Part shown: positions 32,736 to 41,047 of the stretch, piece after piece
Position numbering within the stretch: the stretch's first letter is position 1
Layout of the letters: every line of letters begins with the position of its first letter
Source of the DNA: JAWRCU01 sp033542235
Lineage (GTDB): Bacteria > Pseudomonadota > Alphaproteobacteria > Rhizobiales > Rhizobiaceae
Reading direction: 5' to 3'
DNA length: 64,000 bases
Assembly (NCBI RefSeq): GCF_033542235.1
Contig: NZ_JAWRCU010000025.1
Location: 6,027 to 70,026 of the forward strand
The notes under the pieces: model-generated
What the model was told of the DNA's origin: nothing
The model's input: the letters and a program-made list of their open reading frames with translations, nothing else
Databases searched by the model: none
Program-made: the position numbers and the translations under genes

Positions 32736-33197
32736 GTGGAACCACGTCTCAACATCACGAAAGTTGCTCCTGAAATCTACCAGGCCGTGATCGCGCTCGA
32801 CCGCCACGTGTTCAGCGAAAGCGGGCTCGATAAGGCCATCGTCCATCTCATCAAGATCAGAGCCTCGCAGATCAATGGATGCGCCTATTGCGTCGACATG
32901 CATGTCAAGCACGCCCGCCAGGACGGCTTCGGCGAGCAATGGATGCATATGATCTCGGTGTGGCGGGAATCGCCTATCTTCACCGAGAAGGAGCGGGCGG
33001 TGCTGGCCTGGACCGAAGCGCTGACGCTGCTCCCCGAAAGCCGCGCCGACGATGTCTATTTCGACCCGCTGCGCAACCATTTCAGCGGCGAGGAAATCGC
33101 CAAGATCACGGTCGCGATCGGCACGATCAATGTCTGGAGCCGCATTGCCGTCGGCCATCGGACGCAGCACCCGGTCGAGCGGCGCGAGGCGGCCTAA
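32736..33197 (+). CDS. carboxymuconolactone decarboxylase family protein (AhpD-like peroxidase)
   Basis: About 153 residues. The AhpD core CAYCVDMH (CxxCxxxH, about residues 48-55) is intact, followed by the conserved helix KHARQDGF and VLAWTEALT. Members act as small alkylhydroperoxidases using the two cysteines. The start is a GTG at 32736, 11 bases after AAAGGA; no ATG fits. It probably forms an operon with the upstream Rrf2 regulator (34-base gap). It converges with the rutR-like gene, 78 bases away. Confidence 0.86.
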   Translation: MEPRLNITKVAPEIYQAVIALDRHVFSESGLDKAIVHLIKIRASQINGCAYCVDMHVKHARQDGFGEQWMHMISVWRESPIFTEKERAVLAWTEALTLLPESRADDVYFDPLRNHFSGEEIAKITVAIGTINVWSRIAVGHRTQHPVERREAA

Positions 33198-33275
33198 GCA
33201 CCGTCCGTGCTTCCGAACCTGTGGACGGGAGTTGCAGAAAGGCAGCTCCGGTCGAATATGACTCGGAGGAAGGGG

Positions 33276-33905
33276 TTATCTCTTCGGGCTGAGACCATCG
33301 ATGTAGAGCTGCTCCAGGAATCGAGCGGCATCCTCGAAGCGGCCCTCGCCACCGCGGTCCGGTCCGAGCACTGCACGCACCTGCACGTCGAAATCGGCAT
33401 AGTGCTGAGTTGTCGCCCAGATCGAGAAGATCAGGTGAAAAGGATCGACCTTGGCGATCTTGCCGGCCCGGATCCAGCCCTTGATCACCTCGGCCTTCTC
33501 GTCGACGAGACGCTTCAACTCACCTTCAAGGATGGGCGTCATGCGCGGCGCGCCCTGCAACATCTCGTTGGCGAAGAGGCGGCTCTCGCGCGGAAAATCG
33601 CGTGCCATCTCCAGCTTGCGGCGGATGTAGCCGCGAATCTCAGTGATCGGGTCGCCGATGTCGTCGAGCTCGCGCAGCGGGGCAAGCCATGTGTCGAGCA
33701 GACGCTGCAGAACCGTCAGATGGATGTCTTCCTTGCGGCGGAAATAGTAGAGCAGGTTCGGCTTCGACATGCCGGCGGCATCCGCTATCTGGTCGATCGT
33801 GGCGCCGCGGAAACCATGATTTGAAAAGACTTCGAGTGCCGCTTCGAGAATGATCTCGCGCTTCTCGTTCTGAATGCGCGTGCGGCGTGGAGCTTCCGCT
33901 TCCAC
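33276..33905 (-). CDS. rutR: TetR family regulator, RutR-like
   Basis: 209 residues. N-terminal TetR helix-turn-helix (FSNHGFRGATIDQIADAAGMSKPNLLYYFRRKEDI in sequence order, about 27-61), and a C-terminal domain of the YcdC/RutR type (ESRLFANEMLQGAPRM, about 104; SIWATTQHYADF, about 163). E. coli RutR senses uracil and thymine and represses pyrimidine-use genes. Its place next to bauA and the pyd genes, and RutR-consensus-like sites before both bauA (34123) and preT (24485), support the same role. The start is GTG 33905, with no strong alternative. Divergent from bauA. Confidence 0.82.
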   Translation of the reverse strand: MEAEAPRRTRIQNEKREIILEAALEVFSNHGFRGATIDQIADAAGMSKPNLLYYFRRKEDIHLTVLQRLLDTWLAPLRELDDIGDPITEIRGYIRRKLEMARDFPRESRLFANEMLQGAPRMTPILEGELKRLVDEKAEVIKGWIRAGKIAKVDPFHLIFSIWATTQHYADFDVQVRAVLGPDRGGEGRFEDAARFLEQLYIDGLSPKR

Positions 33906-34027
33906 GGCTACAGGCCTTGCAGTGGGGACAATTTACTTACTTCCCCTCGCGCCAGGCCCGCGGACGGGCTCGCCCAGAATCGGGAATTAAGTAGACCGAC
34001 CCTGGGGCCTGCCAGCACTGGCCCAAC

Positions 34028-34042
34028 AAACTGGACCAGTTT
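34028..34042. promoter_or_regulatory. perfect 7-1-7 dyad in the rutR-bauA spacer
   Basis: AAACTGGACCAGTTT is fully symmetric about the A at 34035. Its centre differs from the RutR consensus, so it may be an operator for another regulator, a second-type site, or chance. It is 123 bases upstream of the rutR-like start and 173 bases upstream of bauA. Confidence 0.35.
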
Positions 34043-34122
34043 TTCCTTGTGGGTTGGCGGGCATTTCCGGCCGATCATTTCGATTAGTATTCCCTTGACC
34101 GCCTCCATGGCGGTGCTAACGT

Positions 34123-34138
34123 TTGTCCAATCGGTCAA
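34123..34138. promoter_or_regulatory. RutR-like operator upstream of bauA
   Basis: TTGTCCAATCGGTCAA matches the RutR consensus TTGACCAnnTGGTCAA at 12 of 14 fixed positions and is nearly symmetric. It lies 77 bases before the bauA start, directly beside the gene for a RutR-like repressor. Confidence 0.6.
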
Positions 34139-34214
34139 AAATTTGCGTAGCAGAAAACGCAGGCGGGACCAAGCGTTGGCCGCTAACAATAGGGGACCAT
34201 AGAGGAGCTTGGTC

Positions 34215-35543
34215 ATGTCGAACCGACTCAACGTCGTACCGAACGATCTTTCCGCATTCTGGATGCCGTTCACGGCCAACCGGCAGTTCAAGCAGTCGCC
34301 GCGCATGTTCGCGTCTGCCAAGGACATGCACTACACGACCACCGACGGCCGCAAGGTGCTGGACGGAACCTCCGGCCTCTGGTGCGTGAACGCCGGCCAC
34401 TGCCGACCGAAGATCGTCGAGGCGATCCAGCGGCAGGCGGCCGAGCTCGACTATGCGCCCGCCTTCCAGATGGGCCACCCCATCGTCTTCGAATTTGCCA
34501 ACCGGCTGGTGGACATCGCGCCCAAGGGCCTGGACCACGTCTTCTTCACCAATTCCGGCTCGGAGTCGGTCGATACGGCGCTGAAGATCGCGCTCGCCTA
34601 CCAGCGCGTCAAAGGCGAGGGCTCGCGTTTCCGTCTCATCGGCCGCGAACGCGGGTATCACGGCGTCAATTTCGGCGGCATCTCCGTCGGCGGCATCGTC
34701 TCCAACCGCAAGATGTTCGGCACGCTGCTCACCGGCGTCGATCATCTGCCGCACACGCACAACCTGGCCAAGAACGCCTTCACCCGCGGCGAGCCGGAGC
34801 ATGGCGCCGAACTCGCCGACGAGCTGGAGAGGATCGTCACCTTGCATGACGCCTCGACGATTGCGGCTGTCATTGTCGAGCCTGTGGCGGGTTCCACCGG
34901 TGTGCTCATCCCGCCGAAGGGCTACCTCCAGAAGCTCCGCGCGATCTGCGACAAATACGGCATCCTGCTCATTTTCGACGAGGTCATCACCGGCTTCGGT
35001 CGTCTCGGCACGCCGTTCGCCGCCGATTATTTCGGCATCCTTCCGGACATCATGATCACGGCAAAGGGCGTCACCAACGGCGTCATCCCGATGGGCGCGG
35101 TGTTCGTGAAGAAGGAGATCCACGACGCCTTCATGACCGGCCCGGAGCACCTCATTGAGTTCTTCCACGGCTACACCTATTCGGGCAACCCGATCGCCTG
35201 CGCAGCCGGCATGGGCACACTCGAGACATATAAGGAAGAGGGCCTGCTGACGCGCGGCGAGGAGCTCGCCTCGCATTGGGAGGATGCCCTGCATTCGCTC
35301 AAGGGCGAGCCCCACGTCATCGACATCCGCAACATCGGTCTGATCGGCGCGATCGAGCTGGAGCCGATCGCCGGCCAGCCCACCAAGCGCGCCTTCTCTG
35401 CCTTTGTGAAGGCGTTCGAGCGCGGTGCATTGATCCGCACCACGGGCGACATCATCGCGCTTTCCCCGCCGCTGATCGTCACCAAGGGCCAGATCAACGA
35501 GTTGATCGATCATGTGCGGGAAGTGCTGAGGATGGTGGATTGA
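34215..35543 (+). CDS. bauA: omega-amino acid/beta-alanine:pyruvate aminotransferase
   Basis: PLP-dependent class III aminotransferase, 442 residues. It closely follows the omega-amino acid:pyruvate aminotransferase pattern: FWMPFTANRQF near the N-terminus, FFTNSGSESVDTALK (about 113), GRERGYHGVNFGG (about 140), LLIFDEVITGFGR (about 255) and the lysine-containing ITAKGVTNGVIPMGA (about 281). It would convert beta-alanine or 3-aminoisobutyrate, the end products of reductive pyrimidine breakdown, to malonate (or methylmalonate) semialdehyde. ATG 34215 has GAGGAG seven bases upstream. Four bases separate it from the BauB-like cupin. A RutR-like site precedes it. Confidence 0.88.
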   Translation: MSNRLNVVPNDLSAFWMPFTANRQFKQSPRMFASAKDMHYTTTDGRKVLDGTSGLWCVNAGHCRPKIVEAIQRQAAELDYAPAFQMGHPIVFEFANRLVDIAPKGLDHVFFTNSGSESVDTALKIALAYQRVKGEGSRFRLIGRERGYHGVNFGGISVGGIVSNRKMFGTLLTGVDHLPHTHNLAKNAFTRGEPEHGAELADELERIVTLHDASTIAAVIVEPVAGSTGVLIPPKGYLQKLRAICDKYGILLIFDEVITGFGRLGTPFAADYFGILPDIMITAKGVTNGVIPMGAVFVKKEIHDAFMTGPEHLIEFFHGYTYSGNPIACAAGMGTLETYKEEGLLTRGEELASHWEDALHSLKGEPHVIDIRNIGLIGAIELEPIAGQPTKRAFSAFVKAFERGALIRTTGDIIALSPPLIVTKGQINELIDHVREVLRMVD

Positions 35544-35547
35544 TCCG

Positions 35548-35838
35548 ATGGCCCGCCCTCCGGCCACCTCGAAGGTTCTCGTCGACGATCCCAGGGTGCG
35601 CGTGACGCGCTGGGATTTCCAGCCGGGCGCAGAGACCGGCTGGCATCGTCACGGGATGGATTATGTGGTGACCACGATCACCCCTTGCGCCTTTCTGCTC
35701 GAGGAGCCCGGCGGCGGGACGCGCCGGGTCGACATGGAGGCTGGGGTGGCCTACCGGCGCGACGAAGGTGTCGAACACAATGTCGTCAATGCAGGAACGG
35801 CTCCGATGGCTTTCATCGAGCTGGAATTGAAGGACTGA
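35548..35838 (+). CDS. bauB: cupin protein, BauB-like (beta-alanine degradation)
   Basis: 96-residue single-domain cupin with the metal-binding motif in WDFQPGAETGWHRHGMDY (about 23-40) and a second half GVEHNVVNAG (about 74). It resembles BauB, the small cupin encoded beside beta-alanine:pyruvate transaminase BauA in Pseudomonas; the molecular role of BauB is not established. Four bases after bauA and nine bases before the ureidopropionase gene, it is clearly in the operon. A role in handling malonate semialdehyde is only a guess. Confidence 0.75.
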   Translation: MARPPATSKVLVDDPRVRVTRWDFQPGAETGWHRHGMDYVVTTITPCAFLLEEPGGGTRRVDMEAGVAYRRDEGVEHNVVNAGTAPMAFIELELKD

Positions 35839-35847
35839 GGAGCAGCA

Positions 35848-37098
35848 ATGGCCGCACCGGGCGAGAATTTGCGCATCAATGCCGACCGCCTGTGGGACAC
35901 CATTATGGAAATGGCCAAGATCGGCCCTGGCGTCGCCGGCGGTAACAACCGCCAGACGCTGACCGATGCGGACGGAGAAGGGCGTCACCTGTTCAAGCGC
36001 TGGTGCGACGAGGCCGGCCTCGAGCTTGGCGTCGACAAGATGGGCACCATGTTCGCCCGTCGCGAGGGCACCGACCCTGAGGCGCTGCCGGTCTATGTCG
36101 GCAGCCATCTCGACACGCAGCCGACAGGCGGCAAGTATGACGGCGTTCTCGGCGTTCTGAGCGGACTGGAGGTAGTACGCTCGCTGGACGACCTCGGCAT
36201 CAGGACGAAGCACCCGATCGTCGTCACGAACTGGACGAACGAGGAGGGCGCGCGCTTCGCGCCGGCCATGGTCGCCTCCGGGGTTTTCGCCGGCGCGCTT
36301 ACGCTCGACTATGCCTATTCCCGTAAGGATCCGGAGGGAAAGACCTTCGGCGAGGAGCTGAAGCGCATCGGCTGGCAAGGCGACGAAGAGGTCGGCGCAC
36401 GCAAGATGCACGCCTATTTCGAATATCACATCGAGCAGGGGCCGATCCTCGAGGCAGAAAACAAGCAGATCGGCGTGGTGACGCATTGCCAGGGCCTCTG
36501 GTGGCTCGAGTTCACGCTGAGGGGCAAGGAAGCGCATACCGGCTCGACGCCCATGAACATGCGCGTCAATGCCGGGCTCGCCATGGCGCGCATCTTCGAA
36601 ATGGTGCAGAAAGTGGCCCTTGCGAACCAGCCGGGCGCGGTGGGCGGCGTCGGCCAGGTCAAGTTCGCCCCCAATTCGCGCAACGTGCTGCCCGGAACGG
36701 TCGTGTTCACCGTAGATATCCGCTCGCCCGATCAGGCCAAGCTCGACGGCATGCGCAAGACGATCGAGACCGAGGCTGCCAAGATCGCCGAAGAGCTCGG
36801 CGTCGGCTGTTCGGTGGAAGCCGTCGGACATTTTGATCCGGTCACCTTCGATCCCACGCTGGTCGGCCGCATCCGCTCGGCGGCGGAGAAGCTCGGCTAT
36901 TCGCACATGAACATCATCTCCGGTGCCGGGCACGATGCGTGCTGGGCGGCCAAGGTCGCGCCCGCGACCATGGTCATGTGTCCTTGCGTCGACGGGCTCT
37001 CGCACAACGAAGCAGAGAACATCTCCAAGGAATGGGCCGAAGCCGGCGCCAACGTTCTCTTCCATGCGGTGGTGGAGACGGCGGGGATTGTCGAATGA
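35848..37098 (+). CDS. pydC: Zn-dependent N-carbamoyl-beta-alanine amidohydrolase (beta-ureidopropionase, M20 family)
   Basis: 416-residue amidohydrolase of the M20/allantoate-amidohydrolase type, which cleaves N-carbamoyl-beta-alanine to beta-alanine, CO2 and ammonia, the third step of the pathway. Metal ligands are visible in order: H of GSHLDTQPTGGKYDG (about 88), the EE of NWTNEEGARFAP (about 132), H in AYFEYHIEQGP (about 193) and the C-terminal SGAGHDA (about 355). The dimerisation-domain motif NSRNVLPGT is near 278. GGAG precedes ATG 35848. It lies between bauB and the dihydropyrimidinase gene, which supports ureidopropionase over other members of the family such as hydantoin-specific enzymes. 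Confidence 0.9.
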   Translation: MAAPGENLRINADRLWDTIMEMAKIGPGVAGGNNRQTLTDADGEGRHLFKRWCDEAGLELGVDKMGTMFARREGTDPEALPVYVGSHLDTQPTGGKYDGVLGVLSGLEVVRSLDDLGIRTKHPIVVTNWTNEEGARFAPAMVASGVFAGALTLDYAYSRKDPEGKTFGEELKRIGWQGDEEVGARKMHAYFEYHIEQGPILEAENKQIGVVTHCQGLWWLEFTLRGKEAHTGSTPMNMRVNAGLAMARIFEMVQKVALANQPGAVGGVGQVKFAPNSRNVLPGTVVFTVDIRSPDQAKLDGMRKTIETEAAKIAEELGVGCSVEAVGHFDPVTFDPTLVGRIRSAAEKLGYSHMNIISGAGHDACWAAKVAPATMVMCPCVDGLSHNEAENISKEWAEAGANVLFHAVVETAGIVE

Positions 37099-37157
37099 AC
37101 TGAATAGGATACCGAACGCAGCTCGCAAGAAGCGCGAACGAAACAAGGGGAATACCA

Positions 37158-38609
37158 ATGAGCAAAGTCATCAAGAACGGCACGATCGTTACGGCAGATC
37201 GCACATGGAAGGCCGACGTCCTCGTCAAGGCCGGCAAGATCGTTGCGATCGGGCCCGACCTGCATGGCGATCACGAGTTCGACGCTACCGGCTGCTATGT
37301 CATGCCTGGCGGTATCGACCCGCACACGCATCTCGAAATGCCCTTCATGGGCACCTATTCGTCAGACGATTTCGAGAGCGGCACACGCGCGGCACTCTCC
37401 GGCGGCACGACGATGGTGGTCGATTTCTGCCTGCCGTCGCCGAACCAGTCGCTGCTCGAAGCCTTGCAGATGTGGGACAACAAGACGTCGAAGGCGTCCT
37501 GCGACTATTCCTTCCACATGGCGATCACCTGGTGGGGCGAGCAGGTGTTCAACGAAATGGCGACGGTGGTCGACCGGGGCATCACGTCGTTCAAGCATTT
37601 CATGGCCTACAAGGGCGCACTGATGGTCGACGACGACGAGATGTACTCGTCGTTCAAGCGCTGCGCCGAGCTCGGTGCGCTGCCGCTGGTGCATGCCGAG
37701 AACGGCGACGTTGTAGCGCAGCTCCAGCAGAAGCTGCTTGCCGAAGGCAACAACGGTCCCGAGGCACACGCCTATTCAAGGCCGCCCGAAGTGGAAGGCG
37801 AGGCGACCAATCGGGCGATCATGATTGCCGACATGGCGGGCGTGCCGCTCTATGTCGTGCATGTCTCCTGCGAGCAGTCGCACGAAGCGATCCGCCGCGC
37901 CCGCCAGAAGGGCATGCGCGTCTTCGGCGAACCGCTCATCCAGCATCTGACGCTCGACGAGAGCGAGTACAAGAACCCCGACTGGGATCACGCCGCGCGG
38001 CGTGTGATGAGCCCGCCTTTCCGCGACAGGCTCCATCAGGATTCGCTGTGGGCCGGCCTGCAGGCAGGCTCGCTTCAGGTGGTCGCCACCGACCATTGCG
38101 CTTTCACGACCGAGCAGAAACGGTTCGGCGTCGGCGATTTCACCAAGATTCCGAACGGCACTGGCGGTCTCGAAGACCGCCTGCCCGTGCTATGGACGAG
38201 GGGCGTCAATACGGGCCGCCTGACGATGAACGAGTTCGTCGCCGTGACCTCGACCAACATTGCCAAGATACTCAACATGTACCCGAAGAAGGGGGCGATC
38301 GTCGAAGGCGCCGACGCTGACATCATCGTCTGGGACCCCAAGCGCAAGAAGAAGATTTCGGCGAAGAACCAGCAGTCGGTCATCGACTATAACGTCTTCG
38401 AAGGCTTCGAGGTGACCGGCCTGCCTCGCTTCGTCTTGACGCGCGGCGAGCTTGCCATCCAGGAAACGGATGTTATGGCAAAGCCCGGCCACGGCGAGTT
38501 CGTGGCGCGCGAGCCCAACGCTCCGGTCAATCGCGCGCTGTCGAAATGGAAGGAAGTGGTCGCGCCGCGGAAGGTCGAGCGGGCGGGTATTCCTGCGACT
38601 GGGGTGTGA
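37158..38609 (+). CDS. hydA: dihydropyrimidinase
   Basis: 483-residue cyclic amidohydrolase that opens dihydrouracil or dihydrothymine to the N-carbamoyl-beta-amino acid, the second step of the pathway (PydB). It shows the binuclear metal site: IDPHTHLEMPFMG (about 54), the carboxylated lysine in FKHFMAYKGA (about 148), H in LPLVHAENGD (about 179), VVHVSCEQS (about 235) and the aspartate in VATDHCAFT (about 313). The length is normal. AAGGGG lies 6-11 bases before ATG 37158. It follows pydC by 59 bases, and a palindromic repeat follows its stop. Confidence 0.93.
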   Translation: MSKVIKNGTIVTADRTWKADVLVKAGKIVAIGPDLHGDHEFDATGCYVMPGGIDPHTHLEMPFMGTYSSDDFESGTRAALSGGTTMVVDFCLPSPNQSLLEALQMWDNKTSKASCDYSFHMAITWWGEQVFNEMATVVDRGITSFKHFMAYKGALMVDDDEMYSSFKRCAELGALPLVHAENGDVVAQLQQKLLAEGNNGPEAHAYSRPPEVEGEATNRAIMIADMAGVPLYVVHVSCEQSHEAIRRARQKGMRVFGEPLIQHLTLDESEYKNPDWDHAARRVMSPPFRDRLHQDSLWAGLQAGSLQVVATDHCAFTTEQKRFGVGDFTKIPNGTGGLEDRLPVLWTRGVNTGRLTMNEFVAVTSTNIAKILNMYPKKGAIVEGADADIIVWDPKRKKKISAKNQQSVIDYNVFEGFEVTGLPRFVLTRGELAIQETDVMAKPGHGEFVAREPNAPVNRALSKWKEVVAPRKVERAGIPATGV

Positions 38610-38646
38610 CTTTCGGTGGCTATGCCTGCACGGCCGGCGCCCTACG

Positions 38647-38806
38647 GCGCCCCCCTCTGTCCTGCCGGACATCTCCCCCGCAAGGGGGGAGATTGGCCGT
38701 CATTGATGGTTTCGCCAATCGCCAGCGTCGACAATTGGCGAAAACAAAGCGGCCGTCCAATCTCCCCCCTTGCGGGGGAGATGTCCGGCAGGACAGAGGG
38801 GGGCGC
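38647..38806. repeat. palindromic intergenic repeat, copy B (about 160 bp)
   Basis: The most symmetric of the three copies. Outer arms GCGCCCCCCTCTGTCCTGCC and its complement end at 38806; each arm contains a CTCCCCC-GCAAGGGGGGAG hairpin. The inner arms are TTTCGCCAAT (38710 region) and ATTGGCGAAA (38733 region). It lies between convergent hydA and cupin genes and may terminate both. Confidence 0.88.
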
Positions 38807-38846
38807 GACAGGGCGCAACTCCTCAGAACGGCACCGCTTCAACCAC

Positions 38847-39260
38847 TCACCTCGGCACGCGCGCATCCAACTCCGGCAGCAGCACGACGCTCTCCTGCTC
38901 GTTGGGGTCGGTGCGGGCAATGACCGCGGAGGACGGCCTGTCACTGAGATTGGCCGGCAGATGCGGCACACCGGCAGGGATGTAGAAGAGGTCGCCCGCC
39001 TTGACGACGATATGGTTCTCCAGCTCGTCGCCATACCAGGTGTCGACCTCGCCGGACAGGCAATAGATCGCGGTCTCGTGGGCCTCGTGCAGATGCGCCT
39101 TGGCGCGCGCGCCGGGCGGCATGGTAAGGATGTGCATGCAGATGCCCTTGGCGCCGACCGTCTCGGTCGAAATGCCTTCGAAATAGCTGAGACCTTGCTT
39201 CCCGTCGTAAGTATTGTCGGGACGGATAAGGCGGCAGGTGGGTTTTGACTTGACCGTCAT
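38847..39260 (-). CDS. cupin domain-containing protein
   Basis: 137 residues with a cupin barrel: motif 1 MPPGARAKAHLHEAHETAIYCLSGE in sequence order (about 47-71) and motif 2 KAGDLFYIPAGVPHLPAN (about 87-104), with histidines and glutamate placed to bind a metal. No specific reaction can be named. It is convergent with hydA and divergent from the ABC importer, so it is probably its own unit, but its position between pathway and importer suggests a link to pyrimidine or amine metabolism. It is not closely similar to the BauB-like cupin. Confidence 0.8.
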   Translation of the reverse strand: MTVKSKPTCRLIRPDNTYDGKQGLSYFEGISTETVGAKGICMHILTMPPGARAKAHLHEAHETAIYCLSGEVDTWYGDELENHIVVKAGDLFYIPAGVPHLPANLSDRPSSAVIARTDPNEQESVVLLPELDARVPR

Positions 39261-39368
39261 TCTATAAGCTCCAAAGAAGGCATGCCGGGCAGTGGGGAAG
39301 CCAGTGGAAATCAGAACGAAAACGAAGGCAATGGGATTCGGGTGCGGCCCGAGAAGACGGCCTGCTAA

Positions 39369-40160
39369 ATGACAGATTCTTCGCCAGCCGTCGTTTCCGC
39401 CAGCAAGCTCAGCCTGACGTTCCAGACCAGCGATGGTCCGGTGAACGCGCTGTCCAATGTCGACCTCACCATCAACAAGGGAGAGTTCGTCTCCTTCATC
39501 GGCCCATCGGGCTGCGGCAAGACAACTTTCCTGCGCGTCATCGCCGATCTCGAGCAGCCCACCGAGGGCGCGATACTCGTCAACGGCATGACGCCGTCCG
39601 AGGCACGCCAGCGGCGCGCTTACGGCTATGTCTTCCAGGCGCCGGCGCTCTATCCGTGGCGCACGATCGAGCGCAACGTCGCGCTGCCGCTCGAGATCAT
39701 GGGCATCGGCAGGCGCGACCAGAAGGCGCGGGTGGGCCGCACGCTCGATCTCGTCAACCTCATCGGCTTCGAGAAGAAATATCCCTGGCAGCTCTCTGGC
39801 GGCATGCAGCAGCGTGCCTCGATCGCCCGCGCGCTGGCCTTCGACGCGGATCTACTTCTCATGGACGAGCCGTTCGGAGCGCTCGATGAGATCGTGCGAG
39901 ACCACCTCAACAAGCAGCTCCTGGAGCTCTGGGCGCGCACCAACAAGACGATCTGCTTCGTCACGCATTCGATACCCGAGGCCGTCTATCTTTCGACGCG
40001 CATCGTCGTGATGTCGCCTCGGCCGGGCAGGGTGACCGACGTGATCGAGTCGACGCTGCCGGTGGAGCGACCGCTCCATATCCGCGAGACGCCGGAGTTC
40101 CTGGCCATCGCACATCGAGTGCGTGAAGGCCTGCATGCGGGCCATTCCTACGAGGATTGA
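39369..40160 (+). CDS. ABC transporter ATP-binding protein, nitrate/taurine/pyrimidine (NitT/TauT) type
   Basis: 263 residues with a single nucleotide-binding domain: Walker A GPSGCGKT (about 44), Q-loop FQAPALYPWRT (about 90), signature LSGGMQQR (about 143), Walker B LLLMDEPFGALDE (about 161). The VTHSIPEAVYLSTRIVVMSPRPG segment is typical of SsuB/TauB/ThiZ-like ATPases. It drives an importer with permeases at 40169 and 41044 and an NMT1/THI5 binding protein at 42228. The whole set follows the pyrimidine genes on the same strand and may import pyrimidines or related heterocycles. Confidence 0.9.
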   Translation: MTDSSPAVVSASKLSLTFQTSDGPVNALSNVDLTINKGEFVSFIGPSGCGKTTFLRVIADLEQPTEGAILVNGMTPSEARQRRAYGYVFQAPALYPWRTIERNVALPLEIMGIGRRDQKARVGRTLDLVNLIGFEKKYPWQLSGGMQQRASIARALAFDADLLLMDEPFGALDEIVRDHLNKQLLELWARTNKTICFVTHSIPEAVYLSTRIVVMSPRPGRVTDVIESTLPVERPLHIRETPEFLAIAHRVREGLHAGHSYED

Positions 40161-40168
40161 GGGGTGGC

Positions 40169-41047
40169 ATGGACCGTACGCGTGACAAGATCGTACCCGT
40201 TCTTACGCTGCTGGCCGGGCTGATCGTCGTCTGGTATGTCGCAGCCGTCATCCTCAACACGCCGTTCCAGCGCGACATGGACAAGCGTGGAGGCGTGACG
40301 CCGGGCGGGATGGAGTTCATTGGCAAGACGCTGTCGCAGCCCAAGCCCGTGCTGCCGGCGCCGCATCAGGTGGCGGTCGCGTTCTTCAATTCCACCTTCA
40401 TGGTGAAACCGTGGAGCGCGAGGAGCCTCGTCTACCATGCCTGGGTCACGCTCTCCTCGACGCTGCTCGGTTTCGTCTTCGGCACCGCGCTCGGCGTTTT
40501 GATCGCGGTCGGCGTCGTCCACGTCACGGCACTCGACCGCAGCCTGATGCCGTGGATCATCGCCTCGCAGACGGTACCGATCCTGGCGATCGCGCCGATG
40601 GTCATCGTCGTCTTCGCCGCGGTCGGCATCGTGGGGCTGATCCCGAAAGCGCTGATCTCGACCTATCTTTCGTTCTTCCCGGTCGCCGTCGGCATGGTGA
40701 AGGGGTTGCGTTCGCCCGAGCTCATCTATCTCGACCTGATGCGGACCTATAATGCGAGCGGCAGCCAGCTGTTCTGGAAGCTGCGTGTGCCGGCCTCCGT
40801 GCCCTTCCTTTTCACGTCGATGAAGGTGGCGATCGCCGCGAGCCTGGTCGGCGCGATTGTCGGCGAGCTGCCGACCGGCGCGGTCGCCGGTATCGGGGCC
40901 AAGCTGCTGACCGGCTCCTATTACAGCCAGACGATCGACATCTGGGCGGCGCTGATTGCGGGCTCGGTTGTGGCGGCGCTGCTCGTCACCATAGTCGGGA
41001 TCGTAGGGAAGGTGGTCGAGCGGTCGATGGGAGCTCGACCGGCATGA
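40169..41047 (+). CDS. ABC transporter permease (NitT/TauT family)
   Basis: 292 residues with about six membrane segments. An N-terminal segment (VLTLLAGLIVVWYVAAVIL) is followed by a periplasmic stretch and the BPD_transp_1 core, with coupling loop MRTYNASGSQLFWKLRVPASVPFLF in sequence order (about 191-215). ATG 40169 is preferred to the in-frame TTG at 40157 that overlaps the end of the ATPase gene; GAGGGG is upstream. Its stop overlaps the next permease start as ATGA. Confidence 0.88.
   Translation: MDRTRDKIVPVLTLLAGLIVVWYVAAVILNTPFQRDMDKRGGVTPGGMEFIGKTLSQPKPVLPAPHQVAVAFFNSTFMVKPWSARSLVYHAWVTLSSTLLGFVFGTALGVLIAVGVVHVTALDRSLMPWIIASQTVPILAIAPMVIVVFAAVGIVGLIPKALISTYLSFFPVAVGMVKGLRSPELIYLDLMRTYNASGSQLFWKLRVPASVPFLFTSMKVAIAASLVGAIVGELPTGAVAGIGAKLLTGSYYSQTIDIWAALIAGSVVAALLVTIVGIVGKVVERSMGARPA

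Larger units (their letters stand above)
33906..34214. other. intergenic control region between rutR-like and bauA genes
   Basis: Non-coding 309 bases between divergent genes. It holds a perfect 15-base dyad (34028-34042) and a RutR-like site (34123-34138), listed separately. No conserved small ORF or structured RNA is evident. Confidence 0.7.
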
